Of a stretch of DNA of 16,901 nt, positions 6,956-14,137 are shown piece after piece. The translations under genes and the position numbers were made by a program. Position 1 is the first letter of the stretch. Every line of letters begins with the position of its first letter. Origin of the DNA: Chloroflexota bacterium (GTDB lineage Bacteria > Chloroflexota > Dehalococcoidia > Tepidiformales > Tepidiformaceae); NCBI GenBank assembly GCA_021823905.1, contig JAKALX010000023.1, forward strand, positions 1 to 16,901. Direction: 5' to 3'. A model generated the notes under the pieces. That model saw only the letters and a program-made list of their open reading frames with translations, had not been told where the DNA came from and searched no databases.

Positions 6956-7127
6956 CGAGAGCGGCGGCGTCCGCGGTGGCAGTCCACCATTGACGGAGTC
7001 CGCCCGCACAGCGCACGGCTGCCCGTGCTCCTGGGGTATGCTGTGCTTGCCGCACCGCGGGCCACGCACGGCACAGGCGGCGACGTCCTTGCCGGCGGGG
7101 AGAGAGAAAGGACGGGGGAGAACGAAC

Positions 7128-8372
7128 GTGCAGGCGAGGCATCGGCGGGCACCCGTCGGGCGGCAACCGCTGGCACAGTTGGCGGAGCCCGAGGGCCTGC
7201 GCCCAGATAGACGCGAGGACGCTGGCACCGACCCGATCGGGGAGATGGCGGCGCTGCTCGAGGTCAGCGAGGCCCTGCTTTCTACCCGCGAACTGCCGGC
7301 GGTGCTGCAACTCATCGCTTCAAGCGTATGCAGGCTGGCGGGCGTCGGCCGCTCCGCCATCTTCGCGTACGATGCGACGTCCGACACCATGCAGGGGATC
7401 GCTGCCCATGAGGTCGACGCGGAGGCGATCCAGTCCATCCGGGAGCCGATCGCGAACGTCCGGCTGGCGAACGAGGCGATCCGTAGCCGCACGCCTCTGT
7501 TGGCCGAAGACGCCCGCACCGAGCGGGCCGTCCCTCGCCGCTACGTGCGCCAGTTCGGCTTGCGCGCCCTCGGCTGCGCCCCGCTCGTGGCGAAGGGGCG
7601 CGTCGTCGGCGTCATCCTCCTGGACGACGCCGGCCGGCCGTTTCGGTTCACGCCCGAACAGGAGCGGTTGCTGCAGGCGTTCGGAAACCTTGCCGCGATC
7701 GCGCTCGAAAACGCCCGGCTGCACGCCGCCGCCGAGGAGGGGGCCATCCTTCGCGACCGCGCCCGCATCGCCCAGGAACTGCACGACAACGTCGCGCAGA
7801 TCTTCTTCAGCATCGGGCTCGAGGCCAAGGCACTGCTCAAGGAGACTCCGGCCGCGGCACCTCATCAGCCGATGGAGCGCATCCAGCACCTCGCAGACCG
7901 CGGCGGCGCGGAGATCAGGAATGCGATTTTCGCGCTGTCCTCCTCCTTTTCCAAACCCAAGGGGCTGCTGTCTTCGCTGCAGCATCTGCTCGAGGAATAC
8001 ACCGCCTCGACCGGCAATCCGGCGACGTTCTTCCCGACGGACTCGCTCCCGGCGATCTCCGGCGAAGACGAAGACATCCTCTACGCGGCCGCGCGCGAAC
8101 TCTTGCAGAACATCCGCAGGCACACGGATGCCACCGCCGTCGTCGTGCGCCTGGACGCTGAAGGGGAGTGGGTCACGCTGTCCATTCGGGACGATGGCCG
8201 TGGGCTCGCCGACGACATCGAGCAGGCGAGCATGGTTGGGCCGGGGTTCGGCCTGCGCTTCTTGCGCCGACGCTTGACGGCGGCGGGCGGGACGTTCCGT
8301 GTGTCGCACAACGATGGCCACGGCGTGACCGTCACCGTGCGGTTGCCCGTCAAAGGGACGGTTGATGGCTGA
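7128..8372 (+). CDS. GAF-domain sensor histidine kinase (NarX/NreB-type, HisKA_3)
   Basis: A 414-aa soluble sensor kinase with no transmembrane segment or signal peptide. A GAF domain fills roughly residues 40-195. The HisKA_3 phosphorylation box RIAQELHDNVAQ places the phospho-accepting His at 219. The HATPase domain has the N box AARELLQNIRRH (Asn328), the G1 box DDGRG (355-359) and G2 GPGFGL (371-376). It should sense a small molecule or redox cue through GAF and phosphorylate the overlapping response regulator. No heme or Fe-S Cys signature is evident; GAF cysteines are only C68 and C150. Start: GTG 7128 preceded by GGGGGAG (7114-7120). In-frame sequence back to 6900 is low-complexity and lies in the control region, so I exclude it. 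It sits between two alcohol-dehydrogenase-led gene sets that it may control. Confidence 0.93.
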   Translation: MQARHRRAPVGRQPLAQLAEPEGLRPDRREDAGTDPIGEMAALLEVSEALLSTRELPAVLQLIASSVCRLAGVGRSAIFAYDATSDTMQGIAAHEVDAEAIQSIREPIANVRLANEAIRSRTPLLAEDARTERAVPRRYVRQFGLRALGCAPLVAKGRVVGVILLDDAGRPFRFTPEQERLLQAFGNLAAIALENARLHAAAEEGAILRDRARIAQELHDNVAQIFFSIGLEAKALLKETPAAAPHQPMERIQHLADRGGAEIRNAIFALSSSFSKPKGLLSSLQHLLEEYTASTGNPATFFPTDSLPAISGEDEDILYAAARELLQNIRRHTDATAVVVRLDAEGEWVTLSIRDDGRGLADDIEQASMVGPGFGLRFLRRRLTAAGGTFRVSHNDGHGVTVTVRLPVKGTVDG

Positions 8373-9000
8373 TCAGATCCGGGTCCTGCTGGTCGACGAC
8401 CATCCCGTCGTGCGCGAGGGGTTGCGCGCCCTCCTCCGTAACGAGGGCGACCTGGACGTGGTCGGTGAGGCGGACTCGTGCAGCAGCGCCCTCCCTGAAG
8501 TGCTCCGGGCGCATCCGGACGTCGTCATCCTTGACATCAAGTTGGCGGACGGCGACGGCATCGAAGTCTGCCGCCAGATCAAGGAAGCGGATGCCTGTAT
8601 CAGAGTCATCTTGCTGAGTGCCTTCTGGGACGACGCGCTGCTCCTCCGGGCCGTGCAGGCAGGCGCTGACGGCTACCTGCTCAAGCAAGCGGAACGGCTG
8701 GACCTCCAGCAGAGCATCCGGACCGCCGCGCAGGGTGAGTCGATTCTCGATCCGGCCCTCGTCGGAGCGATGGTCGCGCGCTTCCGCGGCGGCGCTGCCC
8801 AGCAAGAGCAACCCCTGACAGAACGGGAGGTGAGGCTCCTGCAACTTGTGGCAGAGGGACTGACCAACCGGGAGATCGGGGAGCGGCTGTATCTGAGTCC
8901 CTACACCGTCAAGGAGTACCTGAGCGCGCTCATGACGAAGCTCGGCGCCAAGAAGCGCGCCGAGGCCGTCAATCTCGCCGCCCGGCGCGGACTCTTCTAG
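8365..9000 (+). CDS. NarL/FixJ-family response regulator with LuxR-type helix-turn-helix
   Basis: A 211-aa two-component regulator. The receiver domain (about 1-120) has the acidic pair D11/D12 (VDDHP), phospho-acceptor D57 (VVILDIKL), S85 and K107 (GYLLKQ). A LuxR-type DNA-binding domain runs from LTEREVRLLQ (151-160) through the recognition region LSPYTVKEYLSALMTKLGAK (177-196). Start: ATG 8365 lies inside the kinase's last codons (8-bp overlap), indicating translational coupling; a TTG three bases earlier is less likely. Phosphorylation by the upstream kinase should promote dimer binding to inverted-repeat sites. The matching repeats at 6938-6955 and 9148-9167 are plausible targets (inference). 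The stop at 9000 is followed by a short hairpin and the right-arm control region. Confidence 0.95.
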   Translation: MADQIRVLLVDDHPVVREGLRALLRNEGDLDVVGEADSCSSALPEVLRAHPDVVILDIKLADGDGIEVCRQIKEADACIRVILLSAFWDDALLLRAVQAGADGYLLKQAERLDLQQSIRTAAQGESILDPALVGAMVARFRGGAAQQEQPLTEREVRLLQLVAEGLTNREIGERLYLSPYTVKEYLSALMTKLGAKKRAEAVNLAARRGLF

Positions 9001-9008
9001 CGCGAGAT

Positions 9009-9022
9009 GCCGCTCATGCGGC
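9009..9022 (+). terminator. Weak hairpin after the response regulator
   Basis: GCCGC-TCAT-GCGGC forms a 5-bp stem with a 4-nt loop 9 nt after the regulator stop. There is no following T-run, so this is at best a weak or factor-assisted terminator. The response regulator may be partly co-transcribed with the right arm. Confidence 0.25.
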
Positions 9023-9127
9023 GTCCAACACCCTCACCGGTATCCCCGCCAAGCCCCTGCCGCGAGTTTCCACCAAGCGCTCAGACCATACCGTCCGTAG
9101 CTCGACGCGGAAAGATCTCATCAAGAC

Positions 9128-9187
9128 ACCCGATCAGTGTGTGCGCGACCCCCCATTTGGCGGGGGTAAAACCGCCTGATCGGGGGT
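9128..9187. promoter_or_regulatory. Nested inverted repeats, candidate response-regulator site 2
   Basis: The inner element has arms ACCCCC (9148-9153) and GGGGGT (9162-9167) around CATTTGGC. Its core ACCCCCCATTTGG (9148-9160) matches 12 of 13 bases of the core at 6938-6950. An outer pair, ACCCGATCAG (9128-9137) and CTGATCGGGGGT (9176-9187), encloses it. The site lies about 120 bp before the right-arm alcohol dehydrogenase. It is about 66 bp upstream of the transcription start proposed from the downstream promoter, a usual activator distance (inference). Confidence 0.5.
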
Positions 9188-9216
9188 TACGAATATCGGG
9201 CAATACTTGCCATACT
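9187..9216 (+). promoter_or_regulatory. Possible right-arm promoter with overlapping 5-bp inverted repeat
   Basis: TTACGA (9187-9192) and CATACT (9211-9216) are 18 nt apart, a weak -35/-10 pair of the kind that needs an activator. The spacer contains GGCAA-TAC-TTGCC (9199-9211), a perfect 5-bp-arm inverted repeat that could bind a repressor. The region is AT-richer than its surroundings, which supports promoter function. Confidence 0.3.
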
Positions 9217-9288
9217 CCAAACCATTGCGGGCGCGGGAGCGCGAAGCCGTTCGCCCCGCGCGACTTCCATGAGGAGACAGCTCCGGAC

Positions 9289-10326
9289 ATGAAGGCCGTC
9301 ACGTTTCAGGGGCCACGCGCGGTGCGTGTCGAAGAGCGCCCGAAGCCGCGGATCCAGGAGGCCGACGACGCGCTCGTGCGTGTGACCACCGGTGCGATCT
9401 GCGGCACGGACCTCCACTTCTATCACGGCCGTACGCCGATGGAGGAGGGCTTCGTCCTGGGCCACGAGTTCGTCGGCGTCATCGAGGAGGCTGGCGGGGG
9501 CGTGAAGCGCTTCGGGCCGGGCGACCGCGTCGTCGGCTCGTTCATCTCCGCCTGCGGCCACTGCTGGTACTGCAGGCGGAACCTGCGCAACAAGTGCACT
9601 GGCATGCGCATCTTCGGCTGCGGGTTCGCCTTCGGCGATCTCCCCGGGAGTCAGGCGGAGTACGTGCTCGTGCCATCTGCCGACTTCACCCTGACGCCTG
9701 CGCCCATCGGTCTCAGCGACGAGCAGGCGCTGTTCGCCGGCGACATTCTGACGACCGGCTACTACTGCGCGCACGAGGGTGGCGTACGCCCCGGCGACGT
9801 GGTCGCGGTGGTAGGGTGCGGTCCCGTCGGACTGTTCGCGCAGATGTCGGCGCGTGTACTCGGCGCCGCTGCCGTGTACGGGATCGACCTCGTGCCCGCG
9901 CGTCTTGCCGCGGCCCAACAGGCCGGCTCCCGCCCCATCAATGCGGGGGAGTGCGACCCCGCGGATGCCATTCTGGAGGCGACGGACTGGCGCGGCGCGG
10001 ATGTTGTGATGGAGTGTGTCGGCAATGAGGCGGCGCTCGAGACGGCGCTGCGGCTGGTGCGACCCGCCGGCACCGTCTCCGTCGTTGGCGTCTTCGTCGA
10101 GGACCGCGTCGGGCTCCCGCTCGGCGACCTCTGGATCAAGAACGTCTCGCTCAAGGGCGGCATCTGCAACGTGCAAGGGCACTGGGAGCAAGTGCTCTCG
10201 CTCATCGAGCAGGGGCGGATCGACCCGACGTCGATCATTTCGCACACGCTCTCGCTCGATGAGGCGCCGCGCGGCTATGAGCTGTTCGACGCGCACGAGG
10301 CGACAAAAGTCATTCTGAAGCCGTAG
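9289..10326 (+). CDS. Zinc-dependent medium-chain alcohol dehydrogenase (right-arm paralogue)
   Basis: A 345-aa Zn-alcohol dehydrogenase, the gapless paralogue of 5770-6807. Catalytic zinc residues are C38 (AICGTD) and H59/E60 (LGHEF); structural cysteines are C89, C92, C95 and C103. The nucleotide motif is G176-C-G178-P-V-G181, with Asp200 favouring NAD+. Start: ATG 9289, the first residue homologous to its paralogue; GAGGAG (9271-9276) lies 12 nt upstream, slightly long. Sequence in frame back to 9007 covers the control region and is not coding. It heads a run with short gaps (10, 33, 10 bp) into SCP2-like and diiron genes, then aldehyde dehydrogenase. It may oxidise an alcohol produced by the diiron protein, giving an aldehyde for the last enzyme (inference). 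The residue differences from its paralogue imply a different substrate or condition. Confidence 0.94.
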   Translation: MKAVTFQGPRAVRVEERPKPRIQEADDALVRVTTGAICGTDLHFYHGRTPMEEGFVLGHEFVGVIEEAGGGVKRFGPGDRVVGSFISACGHCWYCRRNLRNKCTGMRIFGCGFAFGDLPGSQAEYVLVPSADFTLTPAPIGLSDEQALFAGDILTTGYYCAHEGGVRPGDVVAVVGCGPVGLFAQMSARVLGAAAVYGIDLVPARLAAAQQAGSRPINAGECDPADAILEATDWRGADVVMECVGNEAALETALRLVRPAGTVSVVGVFVEDRVGLPLGDLWIKNVSLKGGICNVQGHWEQVLSLIEQGRIDPTSIISHTLSLDEAPRGYELFDAHEATKVILKP

Positions 10327-10336
10327 GAGGACGAGC

Positions 10337-10759
10337 ATGGCGGTCTTCAGCAGTGCTGATGAGGTATACGAGTACATCGGCGGTGTCTTCAAGGATGGCG
10401 TCGGGGATCCGGACATCGGAGCGGCGTTCGCGGCTTCCGGCGTCGTGCTGCAGCTCCACTACAGCGAGCCGGACGCGCTGATCACCGTCGACATGCCGGG
10501 GCGCACGGTGTACACCGGTGAGGATGGCCTGCCGCCCAGCCTGAAACCGACGGTCGAGATGTTCATGAAGAGCGACGTCGCGCACCGCTTCTGGCTCGGA
10601 AAGGTGAACATCAGCGTGGCGCTGGGTAAGGGCGAAATGCGCGCGAAGGGGCCGATCCCCAAGATCCTTCAGCTCATCCCGGTCGCCCAGAAGCTGTTCC
10701 CGCGCTACGAGAAGATGCTGAAGGATCGCGGACGAGGGGATCTGGCGACGGTCGTCTGA
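10337..10759 (+). CDS. SCP2 sterol-carrier-domain protein
   Basis: A 140-aa single-domain protein matching the SCP2 lipid-transfer fold by pattern: an N-terminal amphipathic helix, then strands including VLQLHYSEPDALITVDM (37-53). The segment HRFWLGKVNISVALGKGEM (83-101) and a basic C-terminal helical tail ending at KLFPRYEKML follow. SCP2 proteins hold sterols, fatty acyl-CoAs or other hydrophobic ligands in a tunnel and deliver them to enzymes; no catalysis is expected. No signal peptide, so cytoplasmic. Start: ATG 10337, with AGGAGG (10325-10330) overlapping the preceding stop, which suggests coupled translation. The gene is 33 bp before the diiron protein. Likely job: presenting a hydrophobic substrate to the diiron protein or alcohol dehydrogenase (inference). 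Confidence 0.75.
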   Translation: MAVFSSADEVYEYIGGVFKDGVGDPDIGAAFAASGVVLQLHYSEPDALITVDMPGRTVYTGEDGLPPSLKPTVEMFMKSDVAHRFWLGKVNISVALGKGEMRAKGPIPKILQLIPVAQKLFPRYEKMLKDRGRGDLATVV

Positions 10760-10792
10760 GCTTCCCCCGACGCATCCCACAGGAGGAGCAAC

Positions 10793-11953
10793 GTGGCAGA
10801 TACCACATTCACGTCTATGGGCAAGGGTCCGGGTACGTCCGCCGAGGAGTGGATACGGTTCTACAACGCCGCGGACATCTGGCAGGGCATCCGCCGCGGG
10901 AATGAGGAGCGCCTCAAGCGCGGCGAGTTCGACCTGCGCTGGCTCAAGTCGGATGGCGGCGTATGGGGCCTGAAGGTCGAGCCGACGGCGCATGGCATGA
11001 CCTTCGTCGAGATCAATCGCAGGACGCATCTCGGCGAGATCGCGGACGAGGCGGAGCACCGCAACATGGCGCCACGGGGCTCGATCCGCGACCCCTACAA
11101 GGACCAGATGCCCGAGTTCACGCACTATGACCTGACGCGCAAGCATGAGTTCTGGTCAGACAGCGTGGTGAGCCTGTATGAGGAGGCGAAGGCGCGCCAG
11201 TGGAACGCCTCGACCGACATCCCGTGGCAGGAACTCGAGCCGATCTCAGAGGATCTGGAGCGGGCAGCCTGCCAGTTCGCCACGTTCCTCAATGAGGTGG
11301 AGTTCGTCGCCGGCGACTTCCCCTCCATCTGGATGCACCGGATCCCGAACGAGTACTTCGAGGCGAAGGCGTTCCTGGCGTCCCAGATCACGGACGAAGC
11401 GCGTCACGCGGAGGTATTCCGCAAGCGCGCCGTGGCGAACGGCGGGGGCCTGCTGCACGTGGGAGCGGGCTTTGAGTGGGCGCTCAAGGCGATCCTCGAC
11501 GCGCCGAGCCACACGCTGGGCACGTTCATGCTCAACGTCCTCGCTGAGGGGTTGGTGCTGTCGATGTTTCGTGCCGGCGAATTCATCGCCAAGACGCGTG
11601 TGGACAAGGAGATTTTCCGCCGCTGCATGCAGGATGAGGCGCGCCACGTCTCCTACGGCACCATGCACCTGAAGTACTTCCTGGAACATGCGCCTGACCG
11701 CGCGAAGGCGCTCGAGGTCATGCACGGGTACGCGGACGTTGGGGAGCAGGTGATCCTGACCGCGCTCACCGAGCCGTTGCTCCTGGAACCGCTCGCCGTG
11801 CTGATGGGGGGCGGCCTGAAGAACATCGACCAGGGCATGGACGGTGTCCGCTTCCTTTGGGCGACGATGATGGAGGAGTACTTGCAGCGGTGCGACCGCG
11901 CCGGATTCTCACGGCGCGACCTCATCAAGATCCCCACGGAGTTTCCGTACTAG
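10793..11953 (+). CDS. Ferritin-like diiron protein, putative oxygenase or oxidase
   Basis: A 386-aa protein with a four-helix diiron centre. Likely ligands are E168 (LNEVEF), E202/H205 (DEARHAEVF), E252 (LAEGLVLSMF) and E282/H285 (DEARHVSYG), the E...ExxH...E...ExxH plan of ribonucleotide-reductase-like and bacterial multicomponent oxygenase-like ferritin superfamily members. The first 130 residues form a family-specific extension, followed by ARQWNASTDIPW (134-145), a stretch I associate with uncharacterised ferritin-like proteins. The usual R2 radical-tyrosine context is not evident, so it is not a plain R2 subunit. It probably activates O2 to oxidise a substrate, but that is inference. 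Start: GTG 10793 with AGGAGGAG (10781-10788) upstream. It is bracketed by two SCP2-like genes with gaps of 33 and 10 bp, a strong hint that the substrate is hydrophobic. No reductase or ferredoxin partner is nearby. Confidence 0.82.
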   Translation: MADTTFTSMGKGPGTSAEEWIRFYNAADIWQGIRRGNEERLKRGEFDLRWLKSDGGVWGLKVEPTAHGMTFVEINRRTHLGEIADEAEHRNMAPRGSIRDPYKDQMPEFTHYDLTRKHEFWSDSVVSLYEEAKARQWNASTDIPWQELEPISEDLERAACQFATFLNEVEFVAGDFPSIWMHRIPNEYFEAKAFLASQITDEARHAEVFRKRAVANGGGLLHVGAGFEWALKAILDAPSHTLGTFMLNVLAEGLVLSMFRAGEFIAKTRVDKEIFRRCMQDEARHVSYGTMHLKYFLEHAPDRAKALEVMHGYADVGEQVILTALTEPLLLEPLAVLMGGGLKNIDQGMDGVRFLWATMMEEYLQRCDRAGFSRRDLIKIPTEFPY

Positions 11954-11963
11954 GGCGGGTGGC

Positions 11964-12425
11964 GTGCTCGACGTAAGGGTCCGGTTTCCTTCGAAAGAGT
12001 GGTTTGAGTCGCTCCGCGACCTCATGAACAGCGACGCCGAGCGTTATCGCCACCTCGGCTACGTGGACGCGCGCGTGGCGCTCCTGATCGCCGCCGACGA
12101 AGGTCTTGAGGCGCCCGCCGTCTACGGCATTACCTTCGAGGCGTTTAGGTGCATGGATGTCCGCGAGCTCAGCGACCCACGGGAGATCGACCCCGAGTTC
12201 GTGATGGAGGCTCCGTACGGCGTCTGGAAGGAGATGATCGAGAATATCAGGGCGAACGGCCGCGCCGACCTGACCCACACGCTGAACTACTTGAGCCTGC
12301 CAAACATCCCGATGCGCGTCTGGTCCGATGACCCGCTGGGACGTGACAAGTTCTTCCGCTACAACCAGAGCTTGCAGGAGTTCTTTGACGATGCTTCCCG
12401 CTTCTCGACGGAGTTCGTAGCCTAG
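11964..12425 (+). CDS. SCP2-like small protein (second lipid-carrier candidate)
   Basis: A 153-aa protein with an SCP2-like pattern: FPSKEWFESLRDLMNSD near the N-terminus, a central strand region (AVYGITFEAFRCMDV), and APYGVWKEMIENIRANGR before a Leu/Pro-rich segment and C-terminal helix. It is clearly different in sequence from the 140-aa SCP2 gene upstream. Start: GTG 11964, 10 bp after the diiron stop; the ribosome site (GGGCGGGTGG) is weak, consistent with translational coupling. An internal ATG at 12024 would drop the conserved-looking N-terminus. It probably partners with the diiron protein as ligand carrier or small effector subunit (inference). An effector protein like those of diiron monooxygenases is an alternative, but those are usually shorter. 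Confidence in the gene is high, in the family moderate. Confidence 0.65.
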   Translation: MLDVRVRFPSKEWFESLRDLMNSDAERYRHLGYVDARVALLIAADEGLEAPAVYGITFEAFRCMDVRELSDPREIDPEFVMEAPYGVWKEMIENIRANGRADLTHTLNYLSLPNIPMRVWSDDPLGRDKFFRYNQSLQEFFDDASRFSTEFVA

Positions 12426-12558
12426 TCGAAACGCGATAGACCTTACGCCCGCCCCCCCGGCCACTCCTGCCGAGCGGAATTGCCGATGAGAAACGCGGAT
12501 GTCGCGCGTGCGGGACGACTGCCTCATGGACGAGGGCGGTCGTGCGCCCAGTCGGGAG

Positions 12559-12570
12559 GGCTGCGCAGCC
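12559..12570. promoter_or_regulatory. 12-bp perfect palindrome upstream of aldehyde dehydrogenase
   Basis: GGCTGCGCAGCC lies 53 bp before the aldehyde dehydrogenase ATG in a 197-bp gap. That gap is far wider than the 10-33 bp spacings earlier in the right arm, so a separate promoter or attenuation point is possible. No convincing -35/-10 pair was found. Confidence 0.3.
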
Positions 12571-12622
12571 TTGGCCCGGAGGCGGTCCCGAGCAGATGGG
12601 TGAGATCGGAGGACGAGACGAC

Positions 12623-14137
12623 ATGGTGCTGCGGCAACAGAACATTCTGGAGAGCGTCCAGCCCTCGGTGAGGGAATTCCTGGCCGCGCAACCGAAGCGA
12701 TTGCTCATCGATGGCCGATGGGAGGAAGCCCGCTCCGGCAAGACGTTTGAGACGGTCGATCCGGCGACCGCGGAGCCGCTGGCGCGGGTTGCCGAAGGCG
12801 ACAGGGACGACATCGACCGCGCCGTCCGTGCCGCGCGACGTGCGCTCGACAACGAATGGAGCGCGGTCAAGCCGGCCACGCGCGGTAAGCTCCTCTTCCG
12901 GCTTGCCGACCTGATTGACGAGCACGCGGAGGAGCTCGCGCAGCTCGAGACGCTGGACAACGGGAAGTCCGTCACCGAGAGTCTCTACCTCGATATTGGC
13001 TACGCGGCCGAGACGTATCGATACTACGCCGGCTGGTCGACCAAGATCCACGGCGAGACGGTTCCGGTCTCGCCGATGGTCGGCGATTATTTGGTGTACA
13101 CACGACGCGAGCCCGTGGGTGTCGTCGGTGTCATCGTGCCGTGGAACTTCCCCATGCTCATCACGAGCTGGAAGCTCGCCCCGGCACTGGCGGCCGGGAA
13201 CACGGTCGTGCTCAAGCCGGCTGAACAGACGCCGCTGACAGCGATCCGGCTCGGCGAGCTGATCCAGGAGGCCGGGTTCCCTGACGGGGTCGTCAACATT
13301 GTCACCGGATTCGGATCGACGGCCGGCGCGGCGCTCGCCGCGCACCCGCAGGTGGACAAGATCGGATTTACCGGCTCAACCGAGACGGGGCGGCGGGTCG
13401 TCGAAGCGTCGACGGGGAACCTGAAGCGTGTACACCTGGAGCTCGGGGGAAAATCCCCCAACATCGTGTTTGCGGATGCACCGCTCGATGCGGCTGTGCA
13501 GGGCGCGTTCCTGGGCATTTACCTGAACCAGGGCGAAGTCTGCTGTGCCGGCTCGCGTCTCTTCATCGAGGCGCCAATCTTCGATGCGTTCGTCGGTGAG
13601 CTCAGCAAGACGGCGGCGCAGATACAGCTCGGGCACGGGCTGGAGCCCGACACGCAGATGGGGCCGTTAGTGTCACAGCAGCAGCTCGAACGCGTGCTCG
13701 ACTACATGGAGATCGGCACGAGCGAAGGCGCCAGCATCGCCGTCGGTGGTGAACGGGCGGGCGGTGATCTCTCCAGCGGCTATTTCGTGCGTCCCACGGT
13801 CTTTGTCGACGTGCGCGACGAGATGCGCGTAGCGCAGGAGGAGATCTTTGGCCCGGTCGTCGTCGCCATGCCGTTCGGCGATCCGGAAGAGCTCGTCGGT
13901 CGTGCGAATGGCACCATGTACGGGCTTGCTGCCGGGGTCTGGACGCGCGACATCGGGCGCGCGCACCGGCTCGCGGCGGCCCTCAAGGCTGGCACGGTGT
14001 GGATCAACTCGTACAATATGGTCGACCCGGCCGTCCCATTCGGCGGCTACAAGATGAGCGGCTACGGCCGCGATATGGGTGCGGAGGCCCTGAGCCAGTA
14101 CACGCAGACGAAGTCCGTCTGGGTGAATCTGGATTAG
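12623..14137 (+). CDS. NAD(P)-dependent aldehyde dehydrogenase (ALDH superfamily)
   Basis: A 504-aa aldehyde dehydrogenase, normal length for the ALDH1/2-like branch; it oxidises aldehydes to carboxylates in the cytoplasm. The oxyanion Asn is N175 (VPWNF) and the cofactor Lys is K198 (LKPAE). The nucleotide site is GSTETG (251-256), the general base E273 (LELGGKSPN) and the nucleophile C307 (NQGEVCCAGSR). E407 in EEIFGPV completes the set. NQGE replaces the commoner NQGQ before the nucleophile. Start: ATG 12623 with GGAGGA (12608-12613) upstream; an in-frame extension back to 12542 crosses the palindrome and lacks family similarity. It closes the right arm and probably oxidises the aldehyde made by the alcohol dehydrogenase there (inference). 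It could equally serve the left arm, producing the acid that, as CoA thioester, feeds the acyl-CoA dehydrogenase. Confidence 0.95.
   Translation: MVLRQQNILESVQPSVREFLAAQPKRLLIDGRWEEARSGKTFETVDPATAEPLARVAEGDRDDIDRAVRAARRALDNEWSAVKPATRGKLLFRLADLIDEHAEELAQLETLDNGKSVTESLYLDIGYAAETYRYYAGWSTKIHGETVPVSPMVGDYLVYTRREPVGVVGVIVPWNFPMLITSWKLAPALAAGNTVVLKPAEQTPLTAIRLGELIQEAGFPDGVVNIVTGFGSTAGAALAAHPQVDKIGFTGSTETGRRVVEASTGNLKRVHLELGGKSPNIVFADAPLDAAVQGAFLGIYLNQGEVCCAGSRLFIEAPIFDAFVGELSKTAAQIQLGHGLEPDTQMGPLVSQQQLERVLDYMEIGTSEGASIAVGGERAGGDLSSGYFVRPTVFVDVRDEMRVAQEEIFGPVVVAMPFGDPEELVGRANGTMYGLAAGVWTRDIGRAHRLAAALKAGTVWINSYNMVDPAVPFGGYKMSGYGRDMGAEALSQYTQTKSVWVNLD

Larger units (their letters stand above)
6808..7127. 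other. 320-bp divergent control region between alcohol dehydrogenase and sensor kinase
   Basis: This is the only gap between the left arm (minus) and the sensor kinase (plus), so it must hold both promoters unless the arms are driven from elsewhere. It contains a 14-bp palindrome (6848-6861), a possible minus-strand promoter (6865-6894) and a cluster of G/C inverted repeats (6921-6955). On the plus strand a TATGCT (7037-7042) could be a -10 element, but I see no well-spaced -35. Reading frames across it have no family similarity and no supporting start signals. Confidence 0.6.

Noticed and set aside
6900..7127. An N-terminal extension of the sensor kinase
   Set aside because: The frame is open, but it covers the inverted-repeat control region, is low in complexity, and a good ribosome site precedes GTG 7128.
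9007..9288. An N-terminal extension of the right-arm alcohol dehydrogenase
   Set aside because: The paralogue starts at the residue matching ATG 9289, and the extension covers the operator-like repeats.
9187..10416. A 409-codon open frame on the minus strand opposite the right-arm alcohol dehydrogenase
   Set aside because: It is the antisense shadow of a gene with full zinc and nucleotide motifs, is rich in Arg and Ala, and shows no domain.
10793..11953. Ribonucleotide reductase R2 subunit
   Set aside because: The diiron ligands fit the superfamily, but no large subunit is nearby, the N-terminal extension and WNASTDIPW segment are unlike R2, and no radical-tyrosine context is clear.
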